Source of the DNA: Capitulum mitella
Lineage: Eukaryota; Arthropoda; Thecostraca; Pollicipedomorpha; Pollicipedidae
NCBI GenBank assembly: GCA_030062745.1
Contig: CP099846.1
Coordinates: forward strand, 1,674,001 to 1,738,000
Direction: 5' to 3'
Length of the DNA stretch: 64,000 nt
Below, piece after piece: positions 54,310 through 64,000 of this stretch. Position numbers and translations under genes: made by a program. Numbering within the stretch: the stretch's first letter is position 1; the number at the start of each line of letters is the position of its first letter. The notes under the pieces were generated by a model. That model was not told the DNA's origin, searched no databases, and saw only the letters and a list, made by a program, of their open reading frames with translations.

Positions 54310-55975
54310 CACAGATCCAAGAGGGGTGATAGGGGAGGGCAATGACCCACTCCTGAGGCCTGGGAAGGGGTCTTGCCAGACCCAAAAAGAGGCCCTGTAT
54401 GAGCTTCACAGGGTCTCTGTGAACATGTGGCAGCATCCTAAGACAATCATGGGGGCCTGTGGTAGGATTAGATCGCCACTGAGATGTGTAGAAGGACTCT
54501 GGAAACTCCCAAAGGGCTCCTGAGACCACAACAGGGCCTCACCATGGCAGTCCCTGAGACTGCCAGAATGACCACAGGGCCCTTGAGTGGGCCAAGATAA
54601 GGACTTGGTCCCTAGGATGCCCCTGGAATGTCATAGGGCCCCAAATGGATTTCACAGACCTGTGAAAGGCTGAAGGTTCCTGATGCAGTCAGAGGGGTTT
54701 GGGGAGGGTTAATGAGACCTGAAATGGCAAGATGGCCACTTGGATAGAAGAGCCTCTGAAACCCTTCAAGAGTCTCTGGGACCTCAAGAGGGGCACCAAC
54801 ATGGCAAAGGGTCCATGAGACTGCTAAAAGTACCAGAAATGTCCCTAAGATGGCAAGAACTTAAGAGGTTGCCTAGCATGACATAAGGAGACCCTGGCCA
54901 GCCAGAGGGGCACCCTGAACAGAGATTCATCAGTGATCTTCTCAACCTCAAGGGGACCCCAGATGGGCTGTACTGGTCTTTTTGGAAACCTGAGGGAATC
55001 TTGATGCATTCAAGGGACCCCAGGAAGGTCATGTGGGTCCTGAGATGACAAGATGGGCCCCTACATGGCAGATGGCCCCCAAGACTGCCAAAGAGACTGA
55101 AGGGCCCCTGTGAAGCAAAGATGATTAGATGGCCACTTTGATTGTATGGGGCCCTGGATGGCCAGAGAGGGCCCCTGAGTGTGTGAGGTGGGCTCCTGAC
55201 ACAGAAAAGGTCCCCTGAGACTGCCACTGAGGCCCCTGAAGTGCCAGTAAAGGCCCCTGATATGGTTGGAGGGGCCCTAAGACTGCCAGCTATACCCCAT
55301 GTAACAGAGGAGGACCCCTGATACAACCATGGGGACCACGGGAGATGTTCAGAGGGCCCATAACACTGCATGGGGCCCCAAAATCACCAAAAGGTCTTTT
55401 GGGACCACCAGACAGCCCCAGAAATGACAAGAGGGACACCTAGGACAACAGGGGGGGTCACTGAGACTGCAAGAGAGGGGCCTTTGAAACTGCTAACAAG
55501 TAGTCTGTGGTAGTAGGGGCCCCTGAGACAACCAGAGGGACCCCTGAAACTCCTCTTGAGACGTCCAGACAGCTCCTGGAATGAACAAAAGACTGATAGA
55601 ATTGCCAGAGGCGCCTCTGTCATGGCATTTAGAGATATATAGAGGGCCCTTGTTACTGCCTGAGGGCCTCCTTAGATGGCAAGAAGTCCCCAGGGATGAC
55701 AGGGGGAGCCCAAGATGGCTTCAGGAGGGAACTCAGGATGGCTTCATTGTCCCTGAAACTGCCAGATGGGCCGACGAAACTGCTCGAGGTGCCCTTGAAA
55801 TTGCCAGAGGAGTATCTGAGACTTCCCGAGGGACACGTGAATCTGTAAAACGAACCTGAGACCACTAGGGAGTCCTGACATGGCAGACGGCCTGAGACCA
55901 CCAAAAGTGCCCTTACAAATGCAAGAGGGAACCTAACATAAGCTAGCAAGAAGGTCTCCAGAAACTGTGAAGGGC
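54310..55975. repeat. degenerate CpG-poor minisatellite
   Basis: About 1.65 kb of diverged units of roughly 25-30 bp. Their recurring text is GGCCCCTGAGACTGCCAGA with variants such as CCTGAAATGGCAAGA. The repeat explains a 195-residue minus-strand frame (54784-55371) and other frames in the block, none of which resembles a protein family. CG dinucleotides are rare. Confidence 0.8.
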
Positions 55976-56582
55976 AGAGGAGCTCCTGGACCAGATACAG
56001 ACAAGACATTTCAAAAAGAGGGAGGGTCGCAACTGCCTAATATCCTGCCATTGTTTCTGCCTCTTCGTAGGGGAACAAAACTCAAATTTTTCTCAAATAC
56101 AGTGGCATGCTTTAATGTTTGCAGTTACTTTATATGGTAAAAAAAAACACAAAATTGCGTCAAATATGTCTCTCTAGACCCGAGCGAGTCAACGTTTCTT
56201 CATGCCTCAGGAGCAAGCAAGGGGACCGGCCAGGAGGGGACCTCACGGTGACCATGCCTCCTCCCGGCGAAATCCTGATTAACCAGCAACCTCTTGGTCC
56301 TTGCTCCTATTGTGTGTTGATATCTGTTAAACAAAAAAGCAAGATATGCAGCACATATTTCTCATTAATATCTGCATTTTGTAAGTGAGATTTTCCTGCA
56401 CAGTTTGGTGCTGTGGCATGTGGTGCCAAGTAGGTGTCAAGGAGTACATTTTCCAGTAAGCCATTTGTTTAGTTTGAACTCACAATGACGTAGATAAAAA
56501 ATGAAAACATGACACCTTTCGTTGATGGAATTGTTCCGCATTTGTAACTGTATGCGCCTGATACTGAACTCCTTTTTCACAG
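55976..56582. other. no gene recognised, upstream of VPS53 exon
   Basis: Low-complexity and unassigned sequence. A polypyrimidine tract ending CACAG marks the start of the VPS53 exon at 56583. Confidence 0.45.
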
Positions 56583-59500
56583 AGAGGCCTGATGCAGAAA
56601 TGTTCTCAACACCAGACAACTATTTCCAGTCTGAGGATGGTGAAGATGCTGACCTGATTGACCTACCACCAGACGTTTTGGCTGCTATTGATGAAGTGAG
56701 TGTAGCTTGTTTCCCTCTGATTATTTTTTTCTGTGTAAAACTGTGAGTCTTGCTAAGTGTGGTAGGCATTGCATTGCATGCTGTAAGACCTCACAATGAT
56801 CGTACAGCTTTCCCACAAGACAGTTCATCCTGAAGTATGGAAATGTCTTCAGACTCTCATCCAGTGGGCACCATTTGGGCAGCATTTCTATTTTTCACAT
56901 TTACTCTTTAATAATGTTATTCTGCCCTTTGATCTCTGCACCCGTCATTGTCATGCTTATTAAACGTCACGCTCACGATATTTCAGCCATACAAATGGTT
57001 CCATTATATGCTCTGGAGTTCGAAAATTTAGAAGTGACTTAGACAAGAACTACAGCTAGAAACAACACAAAAACCACTGCTCCCGGGTGTGATTGCCTTC
57101 CTAGAAACATATCTACAATGCGTTGCAAATGCACATGATTACGTTTTTATATATTAGAAGTATGTATAAATAAATATATATATATACATATATATATGTA
57201 TATATATATGTGTGTGAAGTATATATAAATATATGTACAAATTATTCTCCATGCGAAATCAAATAACAAATAGAATATGAACACTCATTCACTGTTTTAT
57301 TACCAAATGAAAGTCATGTGTCAAAGATATCTAAATATGTATTTATGTTAAGAGATGCACAGGATTGGGATTTCTGTGATCCGGCTGGATACCGGAATAT
57401 GCCGGATCAGGGTGCTGGATAGGATATGCGGCTGGATATCCGGCTGCATAGCAGATATTATACCTGCCTGCTTTTATTTACTGTTTTTACTAAAAAATGT
57501 GATGAAGAAGGCTAAACTGAAAAGGAGAGATGTGACAAACTGAAAAAAATATTAAAGAAAATGTTAACATTGTGAACAATTCGCCCCACTGCCTACACTT
57601 CCTGTAAGGTTTCCATGGTTTCCCTTGAAAAAAACAAATAAATAAATGAATAAAGAGGACAACAGTCATAGCGGAGCTCACCATTTCTCGCTGCATGCGA
57701 GGGCATGGGTGTAACCACGGCGCAGAAATTGGGGGGGGGGGCAAACTGGCTGTAATCCACCAAGAATGGGTAGTGTGGGGGGGTGACGATCACCTTTTTT
57801 GGTCCTTGTATGATAACGTACGGTTGAAATTCCTTTTGTTGGATTTTAAAACTCAGGGAACTGTGTCGCCAGTGGGAAGTACCTATTTCATACTTCAGAA
57901 ATCGGGGGGGATAAATCGTCACTTCTGGAAAACTACGTTGGACGTGCCCTCCGCACCCCCGTAGAGATTACATTTATTGGCAAAGGTTCCAGAATGCGCG
58001 GAATACCGTTATAGCACCTTCGAACAACTAGAACACGTGGTTTGATAAACTTTTATACAAATGCTAGGTCATGTCTCTAGAAGCATATTGTTCTTCATTG
58101 CATTTGTATCAGAGGATTTGAGAAAGGTAAATATTTGAAAAATAGAAAGATAATACACCACAAAATGGGCTGCTGAGCACAAGCTGGCTATCGTTTCACA
58201 GCCTTGAGATGAAGTCCCACTCTTTCAAAATATGTCTGAATCCTCCCAAGCTAAGAAGGAAAGTGATGCTCCAGACAGACCTTGAAACTGCCAGTTACAT
58301 CCACAGTCTAATGTAACAAGGCACATTTCCCCTGAAATTTTGTAGGCAGACATGAAAACAACGTCTTGGTCGTATACCGGGAGGCTAGATATTGGGCAAT
58401 ATCGGGTCGGATCACCGAAATATCCGGCCGGATACCGGGTAATCCCTGGTACCCGGCCGGACCGAATATCGGGTGCAGCCCTATTTATGTCTGGATAGTT
58501 AAAGTATTTGTCAATACTTTTTACACTACTCAGCTTCCAATATACTCTGAGCAACATAACGCAGAACCACTGTCATCTTACACAGCTGTGTATCTAAAAA
58601 TATATGGAGAAAGTAGATACTGCTAAATAGCTATTTTCTCACTCCACTGTCAGGAGGTGGATAATGCAGAGCTCTAGTTATGTTCTGTACTTGGCGAGCA
58701 GAGTCGTCTGAATGCTTTTGACGACGTGGACTCGGAGGTCTGGAATCGGATGCAGTTGAGAAAAGAACGGAGTACGATACGGTGGCGGTGAAGCGATGCT
58801 TGTTGGATTCTTGACTTGGAAGAATCAAGCGATTCTTGGAAGAAGTTCCTTGCCACTGCCCCACAGGTGACATCCCATTCTGCTCCAGCATCTGCTGCCT
58901 TGCTCTTCATCGAAAATAAAGTTGCTGGTTCTCCCGATGGTCATTAAAGGAGGGTTACTTTCCAGATCAGCTATGCCAGCTTTAGTGAAAACGTAAGGAC
59001 AGATTGTCCACCCAACCATCAGAGATATATACACTGTCTCATAACTTGAGTTTGTAGCATGACATAACATGTCTCATAACATCATGAGCCATCCACACAT
59101 TAGCACAGAACACCACAGCATGTTGCAAAACGTTTGGTTTAGATGATTAATGGACTAACCGTGGTTACCCTGTGAGGGAGTTACCATTCGAAATACCTGG
59201 AGCTCATTAGCCAAGGAAAAGTGTGTGTGTGTGTGTGTGTGCGTAGTGGGGGTTAAAAAGCGCGCGCGGAGATAACAGTGTGGTTTTGAATCCCACTCTT
59301 GAGCGGAGTCGTCCGTGTTGCGTGATAGGTACCGGCAGACAACATGACTCTTGACCTCCGGGTGCTTCTGACCTGTTGAATCCAGCCCGCCGAATAATCC
59401 TCGGTAGATCTCTGGGGCCAATGCGGTTGGATGGTCAGCCCAAAGACGTGCATGCGCTGTCAGGAAAGAGGGTCTCCCAGACGAACGCAAAAAGCAGTAT

Positions 59501-62500
59501 GTTTTGTTTTCTTCTATCAGGCTTACATATCTTCTTAAATTTGTAAAAAATCACCTGTAATGTATTAGTGAACACACTGCTGGCATCGCCTTCGAAGCCC
59601 TGTATGTTCTCGTTGAGGCACAAGGTCTTTTAATCGGTAGGGGAGAGCTGACAGGTCAAGGGTATTCTTTAACATAACAAAAGGGGGATGTTCCCCAAGT
59701 CAGGCTGTTAACCCCTTCTTGCCCCCCCCCCCTTCCACCGTCAGATCCTTTTCCCATTATCTTAACCGCTGCCAGACGTCAGAATTTCCACCCACGTTCC
59801 CGTCGAGGGTTGCCATCCTGACCCATTTCTCCTCTAGTCAAGATGAAGCAGACAAGCATGGAGGATTGGATGTCGGTGTCATTCGTTATTATATGCATAT
59901 TTCGTTGAAAACTTCGGGTTAAACTGCGACCTCTCAAGTTAGTAGGGAATGGAGTTGATTGTACTACTTTCCGCACTCGTAGTTATCGTTGTATTTTTTT
60001 CTCACTCTGGCTGGGAAACCATGCTTTGAAGCGTTAAATAATTTCCATCTCTCAAGTATGAAACAGAACGTACTCCTGAAACTCTTCAGAGCCATTTCGA
60101 CGTAATTAGTGCCATTGACCTCACTTGAACTCGAAGAGGTCATCAATTTTCGAAACCCGAAATGTATTGTCAGTCGTATGTATGTTGTGTCATACATCAA
60201 AATTGACTCCAGATCTCGCCAGATTGTTAACGAATGGCATCAGACGTAGCTTAGATCTAGAAAAAGACTAGCAAGCCCTCCAGAAAGACGCCAGAATGCA
60301 CAGGCCTTATAAGACTCAGACAGAAGTTGTTGCGAAAGATGTGTTTTTGATGCGAAAGATGCGAAAGACTAAATTTCAGTCCCCTGACGTAGGCTTTTAC
60401 TGGTCTCGAAAATCCTCCTTGGGTGTGACAATCACGTCCTCTTGTCCTGTGAGGATTAACATTATTAGGCAGTCGTCGCTGACTCGTGGTGCGGTTGTTC
60501 ACTACAGTCAAGACCTACTAGAGGTGGTCATGTCTAGGACCAGTCTTCAGAGTTGATTTTCAGTGGGAAGGGGGAACTCCAAACCAAAATCAGAGCATCT
60601 TTATCATCTCCAGTTCTTGGGTGGGAAGGACACCTGCTTGGAATCATACAAAAAATTGGGAAGTCACGTCACGGGCAATGAAGATTTTAGCGTCAAGGAA
60701 GCTAAACATTGTAAAGGGACAAAAACGGCGCAGAAAAATGGTGTTCAGTGATAGTTCATTCTACACATGCTTCGACTAAGTCAGAAACGTGGTAATGACT
60801 GTGCCGTATGTTGGCAAACTTACAATGCCCGACGAATTAATGCGGGATTATTTTGTTTGATAACTATTTAAAAATACAGACGGGTAAACCATGAACATTT
60901 TTTATACACCTTCGTATAGCTTGGCACAAACATGTTGAAACGTAAAATAAAATAGCATAGCTGAAAACTTTTGACAAGTATTATTTAAATAGTGCTCTTC
61001 TCAGTGTGTTAAATGCCGGAAGTCATGTTATTGTGATATGCCATTTTGCATAGCTCGCAATTTGATCATTCTCATTTCTAACAATGGTATGTAATTTGGA
61101 AGGGAAACGCATACAGTGCCATTTTAACCATACGACATGTGGGTGTCCATAATTTCCTCTTCCTTTCGGGAACCAGAAACATCAGCCTGTCCAGCCCTGC
61201 AGTGTTTTCTCTTGGCGTTATATTACCGGCATTGTTACGGCACCCGTGACCTTTCGCAGGTGCTGCCCAGCAACGACCCGCTCGATCGCCACGACTTCGA
61301 CGTGGTCGACTACATCAACCAGCTGTTCCCCAGCGAGCAGTCACTGGCCAACATCGATGACGTCATATCGTCGATGACGGAGCGCGTGCGGGACATTGAC
61401 CAGGAGATCAGGAACGTCGTCCGAGGCCACACAAACGCCGGACAGGTGAGCGCCGGGCCGAACGGCGTCACATGACCCGCCGGTGACTGGCAGACGAGCA
61501 GTGCCGGTCAGTTTCGTGATCGCGGGGCGCGGGGGTCGCTCGAAGCCGTCCCGCCGATGACGTCACGCTGGGCTTGTGACGTCCGTTCGGGCTCAGACCC
61601 GCAGCCGGTCACCCGCCCGATGCGCGCCGCAGGACGGGAAGCGGGCCCTGGAGGAGGCGCAGAAGTCGATCGTGCAGCTCTTCAACAAGATCTCCGAGAT
61701 CAAGGGCCGCGCCGAGCAGTCGGAGCAGACGGTGAAGGAGATCACGCGCGACATCAAGCAGCTGGACCAGGGCAAGCGGAACCTGACGGCGGCCGTCACC
61801 ACGCTCAATCACCTGCACATGCTGTCGGGAGGCGTCGACACGTTGCAGTCAGTAGACTGGGCCTGTGGCCGGGGCTGTGGGAGGGCCATCTCACCAGCGA
61901 GCAGTCAGCACATGGGCTCTGTGACCAGGGAAGGCAGTGTAATGGGCCTCTGATTAGGGAACAGTCAGTACGCTGGGCCTCTGACCAGAGAAAAGTCATT
62001 CACTGGGTCTCAGGACAGGGAGCAGTCGATATGCTCGGCACTTGTTGGGCGACAGTCAATGGCCAGATCCGCTTTGTTTCGTATCCATCCGATTGCAGTA
62101 TCTCCCTGTCCCGTGACAGCCGGTGTTTGTGGCGTGAAATGGCCCAGGCATTTCAAAGCGTCGACAGATAACTGTGAGTGTCACAGGTGACTGTATCCGC
62201 ATTTGCCCTGTTTAGTGCAAACTCGTCTCTGGCACGCACACTGTCCTGTGAACTTGGAAACAAAGCACCTGTCGTTTTTGTGGCTTTTCCGCAGCCGCCT
62301 GGGGCGATGCGTTGCCATATTCCGCGCTCGTGGTCTCGTGACATGCCGTACAATGTGCCGTCCCCCAGATCGCTCATCTGCCGGCGGCAGTACGGGGAGA
62401 TCGCCATGCTGCTGGAAGGTGTGATGAAGGTCCTGGAACACTTTGACAAGTACCTCGACATTCCTCAGATCAAGGACTTGGCCGACCAGGTGAGCCTTGC

Positions 62501-63607
62501 CACCACGCGGGTATGTTCCCGTCCTGTTGAGCTGTCCTCGTGGGCCGTGCCCGGTGTCGCCGGTCCCGTGAGGGACGCAGGATGGTCGCGGGTCGACCGC
62601 TCGGCGCTCTGGAGGCGGACGGAAGCCGTGGCCGTGCGGAGCCGCAGGCGCGGTGTGTCGGCTCCTCCGGCGCGCGCCGCCTCCATCCGGAGACAGCGTC
62701 TTTCCGTCGGGCGGCGGACGCTCGGGCGCGGCTGACCGCTGCCCGGGCCCGCCGCAGGTTCACAAGATCCGCGCCGACCTGGCCGACCAGATCACGACCG
62801 ACTTCAAGGAGGCCTTCTCGGCGGCCAACACCAAGAAGGCCATCCCCAGCCAGCAGCTGGGCGAGGCCTGCCTGGTGGTCAACGTGCTGGAGCCCAGGGT
62901 CAAGTGAGCTGCCGCCCTCTCAGCCGTGTCGCCCGGGCTTTGGCCAGGAGGTTCTGGCGTGCATGAGGAGTCGGGAGTGAGGGCAGCGCGCGGCGCCTCT
63001 CGGCTGGCGCGCACGCTGAAACTGCACTCCGGGTGCGGTGTACTTGTGTTTCTCGTTCTGTGGTGTGTGCTGAGATTCTGCTTTCTATGGAAGTCTGACC
63101 AGGACCTCTGTGCGCAGAGGTGAGAATGGCATTATTGACAGAAATGGTTTTGTTTGGGAATCTAAATGTTGCGTATAGGTGAGACCAAATTGGCTTAATG
63201 AGCGTTACCTTGTGCTTGCGGTTCCGTTTGGTAAGCCTAATGCTCCGAAAAGTCTGCCTCTGTTCCAGTCAGAGTCTGTGCAGTGGTCACGTTGACTTCT
63301 CGGCAGTCTCTTCGGTCCATTTCCGTGAGACGGAACCTGTTAAGTGTTCCATGCTGACCCTCTTCCGACGTCTCTGGTCTGTTTCCACCAGGCGGGACCT
63401 GCTCAAATGGTTCGTCAGCCTGCAGCTGGCCGAGTACACGCACCTGTTCGGCGCCAACGAGGAGTCGGCCTGGCTGGACAACATCGACAAGCGCTACACG
63501 TGGCTGAAGCGGCACCTGATCGAGTTCGAGGAGCGCTTCGGTCGCCTCTTCCCGCCCGACTGGGAGGTCTCCGAGCGGATCGCCGTCGAGTTCTGCCACG
63601 TCACGCG
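56583..63607 (+). CDS. VPS53: VPS53 subunit of the GARP/EARP tethering complexes, 5' part
   Basis: VPS53 is a core subunit of GARP (endosome to Golgi) and EARP (endosomal recycling) complexes. Exons: 56583-56695, 61260-61445, 61633-61847, 62369-62489, 62758-62903 and 63392-63607. Phases agree and all sites are GT-AG. The product runs from the acidic N-terminus ([14 protein letters not shown]) through [29 protein letters not shown] and VRGHTNAGQ. It continues through the coiled-coil [51 protein letters not shown] and [14 protein letters not shown], to [12 protein letters not shown]. The gene continues past the window: about 326 codons are seen of a family length near 800. The true start is unclear. 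An in-frame ATG lies at 56600, but the exon opens with an acceptor in phase 1, so an upstream coding exon is possible. Confidence 0.95.
56696..57348. other. VPS53 intron 1, left part
   Basis: Unassigned, with an AT/TATG microsatellite at 57170-57220. Confidence 0.5.
57349..58482. mobile_element. non-autonomous hAT-like DNA transposon
   Basis: A 1.13 kb element flanked by an exact 8-bp duplication, ATTTATGT (57341-57348 and 58483-58490). The left end TAAGAGATGCAC and right end GTGCAGCCCT are inverted (AGRGMTGCAC). Just inside both ends are mirrored subterminal motifs (CCGGCTGGATACCGG left, CCGGCCGGATACCGG right). Eight-bp duplications and AGGGCTGCAC-like ends are characteristic of hAT elements. 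No transposase frame was seen. The centre has G runs (57730-57740, 57775-57783, 57903-57910) and may hold a nested repeat. Confidence 0.85.
58491..61259. other. VPS53 intron 1, right part
   Basis: No exon-like or transposon-like sequence recognised. A (GT)10 microsatellite lies at 59221-59240 and a C run at 59725-59735. Frames of 60-110 residues have no motif. Confidence 0.45.
59221..59240. repeat. (GT)n microsatellite
   Basis: Ten tandem GT dinucleotides in VPS53 intron 1. Confidence 0.95.
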
Positions 63608-64000
63608 GTACGTCACGCGTCCTGCCGGGGCCGGGAGCGTCACGGGAGAGACGAGCGTCACGGCTGAGACGGCGGGGGCGCTGGTGTTGCAGGAGCGTCG
63701 TTCGGGTGTCCTCGGGTGGTACAGGATGGACTTTACGCCTGATGGGACACGATGGACTTTCGTCTCGTCATCCTGAAAGACACAGGAAATGCGCGTCACG
63801 TGTCTGACACGTCACGTCACGTGTCAGACATACTGCAAAGTGTCAGATGTCAGATACTGCGATATGTCTCGCAGTGTTTGTCATGCGTGTCATGCATGTC
63901 ATGCATGTGAAGTCGACTGACTGTGTAATTCCGTTGCTGGCGGGATTAATTTCTATGCGAACCAAGTTACTTCTGTGTCTCGGTGAGTCGGAGAGTAGCT
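63608..64000. other. VPS53 intron at window end, CACGTG/GTCAGA repeats
   Basis: Short palindromic steps such as ACGTGTCTGACACGT and TCACGTGTCAGACA occur at 63795-63830, then GTCATGCATGTCATGCATG at 63890-63907. No next exon was seen before the window ends. Confidence 0.55.

Noticed and set aside
54784-55371. 195-residue minus-strand frame
   Set aside because: It is generated by the degenerate minisatellite and reads as repetitive Gly/Pro/Ser peptide with no family resemblance.

Overview
This is a window of animal nuclear DNA. Genes are split by GT-AG introns, long stretches are non-coding and full of repeats, and both class I and class II transposable elements are present. Two things suggest an arthropod: an interstitial (TTAGG)n array, the arthropod telomere pentamer, and a Methuselah-like family B GPCR. 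A crustacean fits best, but the species cannot be fixed from sequence alone. Gene models were built by eye. They rest on splice consensus, matching intron phase across exons, and recognition of family motifs.

Layout. Positions 1 to about 21,000 hold no convincing multi-exon gene. They contain dispersed repeats, GC-rich islands, a decayed LINE (5.7-6.6 kb), one copy of a TTAA-flanked DNA element (8.96-10.18 kb) and one speculative small secreted-peptide ORF with a TATA box (13.3-13.65 kb). Positions 21,043-36,776 carry the 3' half of a Methuselah-like GPCR (TM4 to the C-tail, four exons). Its 11.5 kb intron contains a minisatellite invaded by a Ty3/gypsy element, a palindrome with a (TTAGG)n core, a 1.85 kb foldback structure and a TIR element with a Myb/SANT ORF. 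A second TIR element lies in the next intron. Positions 39,234-47,833 hold a complete 10-exon argininosuccinate lyase gene, with a second copy of the TTAA element in its fifth intron. Converging on it from the minus strand are an intronless NEDD8 protease gene (SENP8/DEN1, 48,315-48,953) and, 303 bp further on, Mediator subunit MED31 (four coding exons, 49,257-52,839). Positions 52.8-56.6 kb are intergenic and include a CpG-poor degenerate minisatellite. From 56.6 kb to the window end is the 5' part of VPS53 (six exons seen); its first intron holds a hAT-like element with an 8-bp target-site duplication.

The genes do not form one pathway. ASL is a urea-cycle/arginine enzyme, SENP8 processes NEDD8, MED31 belongs to Mediator, VPS53 to the GARP/EARP tethering complexes, and the GPCR is a receptor. 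The most distinctive content lies in the introns: structured palindromes with telomere-like repeats, and DNA transposons whose ends and target-site duplications can be read directly.
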